Numbered from the stretch's first letter, positions 27,514-36,437 are shown. The stretch: DNA of 64,000 bases from an uncultured Opitutales bacterium (GCA_944390805.1 CALXQW010000004.1:1-64000), one strand, 5' to 3'. Translations and numbers: made by a program. The notes: generated by a model from the sequence alone, not told the origin.

Positions 27514-27553
27514 AATTTAAAAAACAAACAACACACATAAGGAACCCCATAAT

Positions 27554-28186
27554 ATGAAACAGACACGCAAAGCTTTCACTCTGGTGGAACTACTGATAGT
27601 AATAACCATAATAGGCGTTTTGGTAGGATTGATAATGCCGGCGATATCGAACGCACAAAACAATGCGCTGAAGACGACAACTCGAACTTTTTTGACGAAT
27701 ATGGCAACGGCGCTGACGCAATATCAGGCAGATTACGGATATTTTCCGGAATTTCTGACAGCTGCGCCAAGAATAAATCTGGCGGAAGGCTCTAACTCTG
27801 AGAACTGTGTAAAGGCGCTAACCGGAAAGGATTCAGACGGAAATGCCTTGTCTCCTGATGACAGAAAAGCGTTAAACCGCAGAGCGAGAACTTATATAAC
27901 GTTCAATGCGAAGAATCTTATAAAGAAGTCGGCCGATGCTCCCTGGCAGATAGTAGACTCATTTGAGAATCCGAACATATACATATGTGTGGACGCAGAC
28001 GGTGACGGATTCATAAATCAGGGGTTCCCAACTGTGGCCGATGGGATAGATTCAGATTTATTCAGCGAGCTTGTGCCTAATCCAACGAAGGGAGTAAGGT
28101 CAAAGGTTATACTTTTCACGCTCAGGAAAGACTCAAAGAGCGCAAAGGCCACGGCGCCTTCCGAGGACGTATTCAGCTGGCAATAA
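27554..28186 (+). CDS. Second GspG-like prepilin-type protein
   Basis: 210 residues; AGGAA lies about 11 bases upstream. Leader MKQTRKA, then FTLVELLIVITIIGVLVGL with Glu at +5; helix continues through NNALKTTTRTFLTNMATALTQYQADYGYFP. It contains a calcium-site-like loop DADGDGFINQG. Similar in size to the preceding gene but divergent in the soluble domain, so this is not a simple recent duplication. Likely a major or alternative pseudopilin. Confidence 0.9.
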   Translation: MKQTRKAFTLVELLIVITIIGVLVGLIMPAISNAQNNALKTTTRTFLTNMATALTQYQADYGYFPEFLTAAPRINLAEGSNSENCVKALTGKDSDGNALSPDDRKALNRRARTYITFNAKNLIKKSADAPWQIVDSFENPNIYICVDADGDGFINQGFPTVADGIDSDLFSELVPNPTKGVRSKVILFTLRKDSKSAKATAPSEDVFSWQ

Positions 28187-28256
28187 ATAGTTCTTGTCAG
28201 GGGGCCGCAGTGTAGAAAGCGGCATACGCAAAGAGAAACGAAACGGAGCAATATTT

Positions 28257-28958
28257 ATGTCAAGACCAAGTAGAAGAGCGTTCACGCTGATAGAAATGCT
28301 TATTGTGATAGCAATAATTGCGATTTTATCGGTGGGCATAACGCAGGTGAACATAGAGGGTATAGGACAGAAGACCTATACTGCGCAGCGCAATTTGATG
28401 ACAGCCTTCCAAGAGGCCAGAATGACCGCTCTAACGAAGCAGACCAACGCGAGGGTAATAATCTACAAGGGCGACGATATATCGAAGAAGTTGCGTCTTT
28501 ACGGAGTAATCTACGAGACTAGCAACGGCTGGGTCGCCCTCAACAGCGGAGGAATGTTGCCAGAGGGAACATTCTTTGTTCCGCCTGAGCAGGAGTTCGA
28601 CAAGTTTGTGTCGATTCCAAAGAGCGCAGATTTCACCTCGCAGCAGGTATTTAAGAGCACGTTCAACTATGCAAGAACCGGAGCTATGCCGGTGATTGGG
28701 ATAGGAGAATTTCCGAGCAACGAGCCGCAAACTCTGCATTTGGGAGCCGGCGGAGATTGGTATTCCTATCAGTTTTCATCAGATGGAATGTCGGAGAATC
28801 CAGGAGCGAGAGTCATGATAGCCACAGGCAAGGTCAACAACAAACAAATGCTTCAGATAGACCAGGTTTACGACGAGGTAGGATTTGTTGTCAGGAAATT
28901 CGGCAACACGATAGCGTTTACGGATTACACCGAGATGGAGGAAGTCCTAATTAAGTAG
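28257..28958 (+). CDS. GspH-like prepilin-type protein
   Basis: 233 residues from ATG 28257; upstream in-frame codons were rejected because the leader MSRPSRRA, then FTLIEMLIVIAIIAILSVG starts here. The helix is followed by YTAQRNLMTAFQEARMTALTKQTNARVII, the GspH/FimT pattern of a beta domain holding small strands. Resembles the cassette protein usually called D. 12 bases before the next gene. Confidence 0.88.
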   Translation: MSRPSRRAFTLIEMLIVIAIIAILSVGITQVNIEGIGQKTYTAQRNLMTAFQEARMTALTKQTNARVIIYKGDDISKKLRLYGVIYETSNGWVALNSGGMLPEGTFFVPPEQEFDKFVSIPKSADFTSQQVFKSTFNYARTGAMPVIGIGEFPSNEPQTLHLGAGGDWYSYQFSSDGMSENPGARVMIATGKVNNKQMLQIDQVYDEVGFVVRKFGNTIAFTDYTEMEEVLIK

Positions 28959-28970
28959 AGAAGGATTAAC

Positions 28971-29603
28971 ATGAAATTTTCCAAGAAGAGAAAGGGTGGA
29001 TTCACCCTGATAGAAGTTATGGTTGCTGTTGGAATAATAGCGGTGTCGCTGACGGCCCTGATAGGCTTGCTTGCTGCTATACTCGACAACACAAAGCAGA
29101 TAGAAAATCAGACGGCGGCCATATCGATAAGTTCGGCGCTTGAATCAATAATCAAGCAGAAGGATTTCAACGAAGTATACGAGAAAATGAGCCGCATGGA
29201 AGAGCCGTATGTGGTATATTTCTGGAATCAGTTTCAAAATCCGGACGATGTTGACAATTCCAGCATGGTGTTGATGTCTTCGGAGCATCCCGGCAAGACG
29301 CCAGGGCAGCCTCCAAGTATGGAAGACTTGAAGAATTCAGAAGGAGACATATTCAGGGTTGTAATAACTCCGTATCAGGCCGGGCTCGACGGTGAATATC
29401 TGAACGGGGCCATAGAGACAGAAGCATACAAAGCTGGTACGCCCCTGCCGAACGATCCTTCCGACTACATAATGTTCTTTTTGCCGCTGAATCTCAAGAT
29501 ATATGCAGATCCGCGCAACGACATAATAGAGGGGGCCGGAACAGAAGAAATAAACGAGCAAAGACTCGTACTTTCCGACATGATAATAGTCAAGACAAGG
29601 TAA
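28971..29603 (+). CDS. GspI-like prepilin-type protein
   Basis: 210 residues; AGAAGGA lies about 7 bases upstream. Leader MKFSKKRKGG, then FTLIEVMVAVGIIAVSLTAL; this is the only one of the set with Gly at -1. FTLIEVMVAVGI is typical of GspI/PilV. Resembles cassette protein B. The stop overlaps the next start by one base (TAATG). Confidence 0.88.
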   Translation: MKFSKKRKGGFTLIEVMVAVGIIAVSLTALIGLLAAILDNTKQIENQTAAISISSALESIIKQKDFNEVYEKMSRMEEPYVVYFWNQFQNPDDVDNSSMVLMSSEHPGKTPGQPPSMEDLKNSEGDIFRVVITPYQAGLDGEYLNGAIETEAYKAGTPLPNDPSDYIMFFLPLNLKIYADPRNDIIEGAGTEEINEQRLVLSDMIIVKTR

Positions 29604-30706
29604 TGAAAATGAATTTCAGAGCAAGAAAGGCATTCACGCTAATAGAGATTATGGCGGCAAGCGCCATAATGTCTGGCATAGTTGTTTTGGTTCTAATACT
29701 TACGTCGAATGTGCTGAACACATGGACCAGCGCAAGCAGCCGTTTGCAGAGCTTCTTTGACGGAGGAGTTGTTGGCTCCATAATACAGGAAGATCTGGAA
29801 AGCATGTTTGTAAGAAAAGACGGCAACATATGGTTTACGGTAAACTATCCGCCAACTCCGGTCGGAATGCTCTCGGGGAGATCAAATTTTGAAATGACGC
29901 CGATGCGTCCTCCGGAGCTGATGTTCTTTTCCCGCACATCATACAGGCCTCTGTTTACATTTCAGAACAACACAAAGATAACTCTTCCAGGAAATCTCTG
30001 TGCGATAAAATATCAGATTGCCGTAAAGAATCCGTTCCTTGACAGCACTGGTAACTATTCTGAAGACGAGATGCAAAACAATGCGTTCTATGGAATATAT
30101 CGCGCTGTGATAGATTCCAGGTCCACAATGACTGAGGTAATTCCGACGGTTGCCGAGGCGTCTGCGAACAATATCTTTGCCCTTTCAGATATGTGGGAGA
30201 GAGGCAAAAGTTCAATTCTTGCAGAGGACGGATCATTCAAGCAGGGAGTGGAATTGAACAAGTGGGCGCTATCTCCAGAGAATCTGCTCACGATGAATCT
30301 TATAGACTTTAGGTTGACCTTTGCTGTTACTTATCCAAATCCTGAGGCGGGAGAATTTCAGCAAGGAGCGAATGTTCCGAAATACAAGGTTGCATATATT
30401 CCGCCGGGCGTTCCATTTACGGTTGGAGATACAATAAGCGTAAGCCAAGATGGGATAGCTGAAATCTATGAATATACAGACAGAGGCAAGTCTCATGGCA
30501 CGGTTGATCCAGATGCTCTCGGGAGGGGATACATAAGTTCGATAGATGTTTCTATGGTATTCATATCCGAGCAGGGAGCAAGAGAGATGCGCGCCCTAAT
30601 GAAGAGCGGAAACATGACTGAGGAAAAGTTCAAAGACTTGGCTACAAGATACGGTAGCAAGGCCATATCAAAGACGATAGAACTTGTTTCCGAGCCTCAG
30701 GAGTAG
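29603..30706 (+). CDS. GspJ-like prepilin-type protein
   Basis: 367 residues; ATG at 29609 is an alternative. Leader ending ARKA, then FTLIEIMAASAIMSGIVVLVL. Size and N-terminal pattern fit GspJ, and it resembles cassette protein C. The C-terminal part includes ISSIDVSMVFISEQGAREM, reminiscent of GspJ-type final strands. The gene order G-G-H-I-J after the GspK-like gene covers every pseudopilin role. Confidence 0.88.
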   Translation: MKMNFRARKAFTLIEIMAASAIMSGIVVLVLILTSNVLNTWTSASSRLQSFFDGGVVGSIIQEDLESMFVRKDGNIWFTVNYPPTPVGMLSGRSNFEMTPMRPPELMFFSRTSYRPLFTFQNNTKITLPGNLCAIKYQIAVKNPFLDSTGNYSEDEMQNNAFYGIYRAVIDSRSTMTEVIPTVAEASANNIFALSDMWERGKSSILAEDGSFKQGVELNKWALSPENLLTMNLIDFRLTFAVTYPNPEAGEFQQGANVPKYKVAYIPPGVPFTVGDTISVSQDGIAEIYEYTDRGKSHGTVDPDALGRGYISSIDVSMVFISEQGAREMRALMKSGNMTEEKFKDLATRYGSKAISKTIELVSEPQE

Positions 30707-30715
30707 GAAAAATAT

Positions 30716-31153
30716 ATGACAATAACTGACGAACAAAAACAGGCGATAAAATCCTGGATTGATGAGGGCAAGAAGATTTCTGAAGTCCAGACCCTTCTAT
30801 CCGAGAAATTCGGGATAAACATTACCTATATGGATTTGCGCTTTCTTATAGACGATTTGAATATAGAGCTAAAGAAAGAGCCGGATCCCGTAGAGGAGAA
30901 GAAAGACTCTTCCGTTGAAGAGAAAGAATCAGCCGATGATCAGACAGGAAAAGTGTCTGTGGAGTTGGACAAGGTTCAAAGACCTGGAATATTAGCGAGC
31001 GGAAGTGTTGTATTTTCGGACGGCGTAAAGGGGACATGGCAGCTTGACCAGCTTGGGCGTTTTGGTTTGTCAACCGACAAGGGCGCAGATTACCGTCCTT
31101 CTGAAAGCGACATGCTTGAATTCCAAAATTCTTTAAGAACTCTATTGGGGTAA
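30716..31153 (+). CDS. Small conserved soluble protein ending the pseudopilin operon
   Basis: 145 residues; GGAG and TAGGAAA precede the ATG. Residues 1-50 form a helical, HTH-like unit (AIKSWIDEGKKISEVQTLLSEKFG); about 50-80 is an acidic linker (EPDPVEEKKDSSVEEKE); about 85-125 is a small beta unit (GILASGSVVFSDGVKGTWQLDQLGRFGL). No signal peptide, so it is cytoplasmic. I do not recognise a function. It is 9 bases after the GspJ-like gene and before a terminator, so it belongs to the same transcript. Confidence 0.75.
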   Translation: MTITDEQKQAIKSWIDEGKKISEVQTLLSEKFGINITYMDLRFLIDDLNIELKKEPDPVEEKKDSSVEEKESADDQTGKVSVELDKVQRPGILASGSVVFSDGVKGTWQLDQLGRFGLSTDKGADYRPSESDMLEFQNSLRTLLG

Positions 31154-31184
31154 AATTTGCAAATAGCTACAATATGTTATGGAG

Positions 31185-31218
31185 AAAAGTTCAAGGGAGA
31201 AATTCCTTGAACTTTTTT
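31185..31218 (+). terminator. Terminator ending the pseudopilin operon
   Basis: Perfect 12-bp stem AAAAGTTCAAGG/CCTTGAACTTTT with an 8-base loop and following T residues. Confidence 0.92.
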
Positions 31219-31318
31219 ATGCGGCATATCTGGGAAACTGGCAATTATGGAAATTGCATAAGAAAATATAATTTAGAAGCTTGAAGTGGCATTTTTATAT
31301 GGATACTCTTCAAAAAGA

Positions 31319-32731
31319 ATGGCACTACAATATCTTTTTAAGATCTGCGCATTTACTTTAATATCTTGTATTGCGCAGCAAATATGCTGCGCGAGGGAAC
31401 AGAGCAAGATAAGGGTTGCATGCGTGGGGGACAGCATAACATATGGCGCGGGAATAAGAGAGCCTGAGTCAACCTACCCTATGCGTTTAGCAGAATTGTT
31501 GGGAAACAAATACGAGGTTCAAAACTTTGGTGAAAACGGCGCCACATTATCATGCGAGGCAGACAAACCTTATGTAAAGCAACAAGCCTATAAGAAGAGT
31601 CTGGAGTATAAGCCTAACATAGTTGTAATAAGTCTAGGCACTAACGACTCAAAACCCCACAACATTTCCAGCGAAAAAAATATTTTAAACGACGCAAAAA
31701 ACTTGGTTTTGTCTTACAGACAGATAGATACCAAGCCAAAAATTTATTTATGCCGCCCTATTCCCGTAGAAACCGACAGGTGGGGAATCTCAGAGAAGGG
31801 AATATCAGAAAATATCTGGCCAAAAATAGAAAAAGCCGCAAAAGATTTAGGCATACAGACAATCAATCTGCACTCCGCATTGGACGGAGAAAGTGGGGAA
31901 TATTCCGACGGGGTACATCCAAATCCGTACGGGGCATATAAAATAGCGGCAGAGATATATAAAAACATAACGGGGAAAAATGCCCCCAAAAGGCCAAGAC
32001 CCGTTGAATTTCCGCTCGACGACGGAAATGGATATAAAATATACAACTTTAAATTCGGCTTAAGAGACGTAAAAATTCTTGCGCCAAAATTGCCGCTTAA
32101 GGGCAATCCGTGGATATGGCGCCCGGCATTCTTCGGGGCTTTCGACAACGCTGATAGAGCATTGTTGAGAAGAGGCTTTTACATAGTATATTGCGATTTC
32201 ACCCATGAATATGGGAGTCCAGACGCAGTAAAGGAAGGAAAAAAATTCTTTGATATGATGACTAAGCGCTACAACCTTTACGAAAAGGTTGTGCTTGAAG
32301 GGTTGAGCAGGGGCGGACTCTACGCAATAAACTACGCAAAGACATATCCAGATACCGTCTGCTGTATATATGTCGATGCCCCCGTATGCAATCTTGCCTC
32401 CTGGCCGGGAAGGAAATCTGCGCTGTGGAAAGACGTTGAAAAGAAATGGGCATGTTCAGACATAGGCGATGAGTTTGAGGGAAATGCATACATGGGATTG
32501 GAAAAGTTGGCAGAAAACAAAGTTCCCGTGCTTTTAATTAGCGGAGATTCTGATAGAACAGTTCCATTTAAAGACAATGGTGGTGTATTTGAGAGCCAAT
32601 ACAAGAATTGCGGCGGAGAAGTTATCAGCATAATAAAACCCGGAGGAGATCATCATCCGCATGGGTTAAGCAATCCAAAGCCGATAGTTGATTTTATCAT
32701 GGGAAATTATATTAAAGACACAAATCCTTAA
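31319..32731 (+). CDS. Secreted fusion of an SGNH esterase and an alpha/beta hydrolase
   Basis: 470 residues from ATG 31319; a GTG at 31286 is less likely. Signal peptide to about residue 25. Domain 1, about 30-220, is an SGNH/GDSL hydrolase: GDSI (Ser39), GTND (Asn109) and DGVHP (Asp197, His200). Domain 2, about 235-465, is an alpha/beta hydrolase: GLSRGG (Ser330), ISGDSDRTVPF for the acid, and GGDHHPHG for the His. Both catalytic sets look intact. Probably a bifunctional deacylase of plant or mucin polysaccharide, acting in the periplasm or outside. Substrate inferred only from type. Confidence 0.85.
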   Translation: MALQYLFKICAFTLISCIAQQICCAREQSKIRVACVGDSITYGAGIREPESTYPMRLAELLGNKYEVQNFGENGATLSCEADKPYVKQQAYKKSLEYKPNIVVISLGTNDSKPHNISSEKNILNDAKNLVLSYRQIDTKPKIYLCRPIPVETDRWGISEKGISENIWPKIEKAAKDLGIQTINLHSALDGESGEYSDGVHPNPYGAYKIAAEIYKNITGKNAPKRPRPVEFPLDDGNGYKIYNFKFGLRDVKILAPKLPLKGNPWIWRPAFFGAFDNADRALLRRGFYIVYCDFTHEYGSPDAVKEGKKFFDMMTKRYNLYEKVVLEGLSRGGLYAINYAKTYPDTVCCIYVDAPVCNLASWPGRKSALWKDVEKKWACSDIGDEFEGNAYMGLEKLAENKVPVLLISGDSDRTVPFKDNGGVFESQYKNCGGEVISIIKPGGDHHPHGLSNPKPIVDFIMGNYIKDTNP

Positions 32732-33042
32732 AGTGGCAAAGCAGGCCTATTGTGAATATAAAACCCATGTAGGCATGGCACAGATTACAAAGACGAATTG
32801 CATATGCAAATAAGCAATGCACAAATACACACCCATAAGTTGTTGATAAGATATGCGCATATTATTTTAATTAAATATGCGCATATTATTTTAATTAAAT
32901 ATGCGCATGCTAAATGGCATAAAACAACTAAAACAAAACTTCTTCAAAAGAGACGATGCGGCAAAAAAAAGTTTGCCAAAGAACAAATATACGCCATGCT
33001 CTCTGGCTAAAACATTTTTAATTCAAACACTCGAATATCAAT
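32732..33042. other. Intergenic region upstream of the phosphofructokinase gene
   Basis: No convincing gene. An open frame of about 70 codons runs through the palindromic repeats and has repeat-driven composition. The repeats at 32851-32908 are the only notable structure. Confidence 0.6.
32851..32908. repeat. Three palindromic repeats at 24-bp spacing
   Basis: The palindrome ATATGCGCAT occurs at 32851, 32875 and 32899, each separated by the same 14-base A/T spacer (ATTATTTTAATTAA between copies one and two, and two and three). Spacing and dyad symmetry suggest operator sites or tandem duplication. They end about 135 bases before the phosphofructokinase start. Confidence 0.85.
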
Positions 33043-34305
33043 ATGGAAGACAATCTTGTAGGAAATGTGCTCGTGGCCCAGTCGGGCGGACCAACGGCGG
33101 TTATAAACGCCAGTCTTGCGGGCATAGTTACGGAGGCTTTAAACCACGAATGCATAGAGGAAATTTACGGCGGCCTAAATGGAGTGGCTGGAATCCTCAA
33201 AGAAGAACTTATAGACCTTGCGGCTGAATCTCAGCAGGTTATCAGAGGATTGAAATATACGCCCGGATCGGCACTTGGAACATGCAGATTCAAGCTCAAG
33301 AAGGAGCAGGACTTTGCAAGAATAATAGAGGTATGCAAGGCGCATAATATACGCTATTTCTTCTACATTGGCGGCAATGACTCTCAGGATACCGCTGCAA
33401 AGATATCTGAGGCTGCACAAGCCCAGGGCTACGAGATGCGCGTAATAGGAGTGCCCAAGACTGTAGATAACGATCTGCAACATACTGACCACTGCCCCGG
33501 ATACGGCAGCGTTGTAAAATATCTTGCTAGCACAATAAGGGAGCTTGCCTGCGACCACGAGTCTATGGGCAAGAACAATTTGGTTTCCATAGTTGAGGTT
33601 ATGGGGCGCAACGCCGGCTGGATAGCGGCAGGCACATCAATAGCAAAACGCAGAAATCAGCCTGAGGACGCTCCACATATCATACTTTTGCCTGAGGTTG
33701 CGTTCAATGCCGAGTATTTCATAGCTCAGGTGCAGGAATGCCTGAAGAAGAACAAATTCTGTCTTGTTGTGGCAAGCGAAGGCCTGGTTGATGCCAACGG
33801 CAATTTTGTTGCCGCGCTCGACAACAAAGACGCATTTGGGCACGAGCAGCTTGGCGGAGTTGGAGAATATCTCCAGCACTTGGTTGAGACAAGTCTGCAA
33901 GGTGTTCAGGCGCGTTCGTGCAAGCTTGGGCACGCGCAGAGAGCGGCGTCAATATGCGCTTCTGCGACAGATATGAATGAGGCATTCATGTGCGGCCGTG
34001 AAGCCGTCAAGGCTGCGGTCGATGGCAAGAGCGGAAAGATGGTTGCGCTTGTGAGAGCAGATTCAGACAAGTACGCCTGCGAGACAATCCTTGTTGATTT
34101 GCACGAAGTTGCAAACGGGGTAAAACATTTCCCCGAAAATTGGATATCGGAAGACAGGGTGTCAATAGGATATCAGTTCAACAAATATATACAGCCGCTC
34201 ATTCAGGGAGAGGTTGCTGTGCCGTTTGAGAATGGATTGCCGGCGTTTGTAAGGCTGGCGAAAACTCCTGTACAGCCGCTTCTGCCTCCGTACGAGTTAG
34301 TCTAA
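33043..34305 (+). CDS. pfp: 6-phosphofructokinase, probably pyrophosphate-dependent
   Basis: 420 residues. SGGPTAVINAS is the phosphate-binding loop. IGGNDSQDTAAK carries Asp113 where ATP enzymes have Gly, and VPKTVDNDLQHTDHCPGYGS carries Lys139; both residues mark PPi-dependent enzymes. MGRNAGWIAAG and the ASEGL segment complete the substrate site. GGND instead of the usual GGDD is a variant. It phosphorylates fructose 6-phosphate with PPi, reversibly, in glycolysis. Ends 65 bases before aspS. Confidence 0.88.
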   Translation: MEDNLVGNVLVAQSGGPTAVINASLAGIVTEALNHECIEEIYGGLNGVAGILKEELIDLAAESQQVIRGLKYTPGSALGTCRFKLKKEQDFARIIEVCKAHNIRYFFYIGGNDSQDTAAKISEAAQAQGYEMRVIGVPKTVDNDLQHTDHCPGYGSVVKYLASTIRELACDHESMGKNNLVSIVEVMGRNAGWIAAGTSIAKRRNQPEDAPHIILLPEVAFNAEYFIAQVQECLKKNKFCLVVASEGLVDANGNFVAALDNKDAFGHEQLGGVGEYLQHLVETSLQGVQARSCKLGHAQRAASICASATDMNEAFMCGREAVKAAVDGKSGKMVALVRADSDKYACETILVDLHEVANGVKHFPENWISEDRVSIGYQFNKYIQPLIQGEVAVPFENGLPAFVRLAKTPVQPLLPPYELV

Positions 34306-34326
34306 TTTTAAGAATAAAAAATAAAT

Positions 34327-34356
34327 ATCGGCGTTCGGGGAAAACCGAATGCCGAT
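34327..34356 (+). promoter_or_regulatory. Hairpin between pfp and aspS (terminator or attenuator-like)
   Basis: Stem ATCGGCGTTCGG/CCGAATGCCGAT with one mismatch pair and a 6-base loop, ending 14 bases before the aspS start. There is no T run after it, so it is a weak terminator at best. It could fold in the aspS leader. Confidence 0.45.
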
Positions 34357-34369
34357 TCAGTTTGTAAAA

Positions 34370-36169
34370 ATGAAGAGAACGCATACATGCAACCAACTGA
34401 GAGCTTCGGATATAGGCTCTCAAGCAACGCTCATAGGATGGGTTAACTCCGTGAGAGACCACGGCGGTGTAATCTTTGTAGACCTCAGGGACAGGGACGG
34501 AATCACCCAGGTGGTGTTTCATCCGGAGAATGCCGACGTATACGAGGCTGCGCAGAAACTGCGCGACGAAAGCGTAATACAGGTAAGCGGCGCGGTAAGA
34601 AAGCGCGAAGAGGGAACAATAAACGAATCTTTGGCTACCGGAGAAGTTGAGTTAGACTGCACAAAGATGACAATTCACAACATCTGCGATGTGCTCCCCT
34701 TCCCTCTCGACGACGATAAGGCAGACAAGGTCAATGAGGACCTCAGGCTGCAATACAGATATTTGGATTTGAGGCGTCCGCGCAATATAAAGCTTATGCG
34801 CATGAGGCACAAGGCCGCCAAGGCTGTGAGGGACTATTTGGACAGCCAAGACTTTACAGAAGTAGAGACACCAGTACTGTTCAAGAGCACACCCGAGGGT
34901 GCAAGAGAATTTCTTGTTCCGAGCAGGTTAAATCCGGGCCAATTCTATGCGCTCAACCAGTCGCCCCAGCAGTACAAGCAGATGCTCATGGTTGCCGGCA
35001 TAGAGAGGTACTACCAGCTGGCGAAATGTTTCCGCGATGAAGATTTGAGGGCAGACAGACAGCCTGAATTTACGCAGATAGACATAGAGTTAAGCTTTGT
35101 CGAGCGCGAGGACATGTACGCGCTGATAGAGAACATGCTCAAGAAGGTCTGGAAGGACACTCTTGGGATGGACATAAAGACTCCGTTTTTGAGAATGCCC
35201 TTTAAGGAGGCAATGAACAAATACGGCGTGGACAAGCCCGATATGCGTTTTGAAATGCTCATAGAGGATTTCACCGATACATTCAAGGGCAGTGCCTTCA
35301 AGGTATTTGCATCTGCGGCAAACGACGAAGGCGGAGCCGTAAAGGCAATAAACGCCAAGGGCCTGGCAGACATAACCCAGGGCGAGCTAAAGAATCTTGA
35401 GGACATAGCAAAGACTCTCGGCGCAAAGGGATTGGCCTTTATCAAGGCGGAGAACGGCGCATGGAAGAGCCCCATATTAAAGTTCCTATCGCAGGAGGAG
35501 CAGGACGAATTGAAAAAGCGCCTCAACATAGAAGACGGAGATATTGTTTTCTTTGCTGCGTCAAAATGGGAGCAAGCTTGCGCTATACTTGGAAGGATAC
35601 GTCTGGAAGCCGCAAAGCTTCTTATTGCGCGCGGTAAGTTAAACATACCGGCGGACGATTTCCGTTTCCTGTGGGTTGTAGATTTTCCGTTGATGACGTA
35701 CGACGAGGAGGCGGGCAGGTATGTTTCTACGCACCACCCATTCACATCTCCTGTGGAAGAGGATATTCCGCTTTTGGATACAAATCCGACCGTAGTTCGC
35801 GGGCAGCATTACGACATAGTCTTAAACGGCGTGGAGCTTGGCGGTGGTTCTATAAGGATACATAATCCAACATTGCAGGAAAAGGTATTCAAGGATGTGC
35901 TCAAGATACCGGCCGACGTGGTGGAAAGCAGATTTGGATACATGCTTAAGGCCTTTAGATTTGGAGCTCCGCCGCACGGCGGAATAGCGCTCGGCTTGGA
36001 CAGGCTTGTAAGCATACTTACAAATCGCCAGAGCATAAGAGACATTATAGCATTCCCCAAGACGCAAAAGGGCCAAGATTTAATGGCTCAAAGCCCCTGC
36101 CCTGTGACGGAAAAGCAGCTGAAAGACTTGTTTATATCGGTAAACGAAGTCGACGTGGCGGGCAAATAG
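34370..36169 (+). CDS. aspS: Aspartyl-tRNA synthetase
   Basis: 599 residues from ATG 34370; an upstream ATG at 34349 lies in the hairpin and adds nothing conserved. N-terminal OB anticodon-binding domain (LIGWVNSVRDHGGVIFVDLRD), class II motif 2 (RYYQLAKCFRDEDLR), the bacterial GAD insertion around 300-410, and motif 3 GGIALGLDRLVSIL. Charges tRNA-Asp in the cytoplasm. Full bacterial length. Discriminating versus non-discriminating behaviour cannot be read here. Confidence 0.97.
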   Translation: MKRTHTCNQLRASDIGSQATLIGWVNSVRDHGGVIFVDLRDRDGITQVVFHPENADVYEAAQKLRDESVIQVSGAVRKREEGTINESLATGEVELDCTKMTIHNICDVLPFPLDDDKADKVNEDLRLQYRYLDLRRPRNIKLMRMRHKAAKAVRDYLDSQDFTEVETPVLFKSTPEGAREFLVPSRLNPGQFYALNQSPQQYKQMLMVAGIERYYQLAKCFRDEDLRADRQPEFTQIDIELSFVEREDMYALIENMLKKVWKDTLGMDIKTPFLRMPFKEAMNKYGVDKPDMRFEMLIEDFTDTFKGSAFKVFASAANDEGGAVKAINAKGLADITQGELKNLEDIAKTLGAKGLAFIKAENGAWKSPILKFLSQEEQDELKKRLNIEDGDIVFFAASKWEQACAILGRIRLEAAKLLIARGKLNIPADDFRFLWVVDFPLMTYDEEAGRYVSTHHPFTSPVEEDIPLLDTNPTVVRGQHYDIVLNGVELGGGSIRIHNPTLQEKVFKDVLKIPADVVESRFGYMLKAFRFGAPPHGGIALGLDRLVSILTNRQSIRDIIAFPKTQKGQDLMAQSPCPVTEKQLKDLFISVNEVDVAGK

Positions 36170-36205
36170 AAATTAAGAAACCTCCGCATGGCAACATGCG
36201 TGCTA

Positions 36206-36240
36206 AAAAGCTCCGGGAAGGGAAATCCCGGAGCTTTTTT
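36206..36240 (+). terminator. Terminator after aspS
   Basis: Perfect 13-bp stem AAAAGCTCCGGGA/TCCCGGAGCTTTT with a 7-base loop and following T residues. Confidence 0.95.
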
Positions 36241-36437
36241 ATGGTACTGGCGCAGATAGAATACCGTCTCTTTGATAAAGGAGAAAAAACAGATTCATTC
36301 TGTTGGAGGTCATTTATAAAAATAAGGCAAAGCGGCGCTATTCATGTAATAGCAAATTAAAAAATTTTTCATTTAAAAACCGCACAAAGGCAAAAACATT
36401 GTTGCAAAAAAATGGTCTATGAAAGATAAATTTATGT

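Noticed and set aside
32851-32908. CRISPR array
   Set aside because: The spacers are identical, short A/T sequences, the repeats are only 10 bases, and no cas gene is near.
32798-33010. 70-codon open frame through the 24-bp repeats
   Set aside because: Repetitive composition caused by the palindromes (YAHIILIK repeated); no ribosome site and no family.
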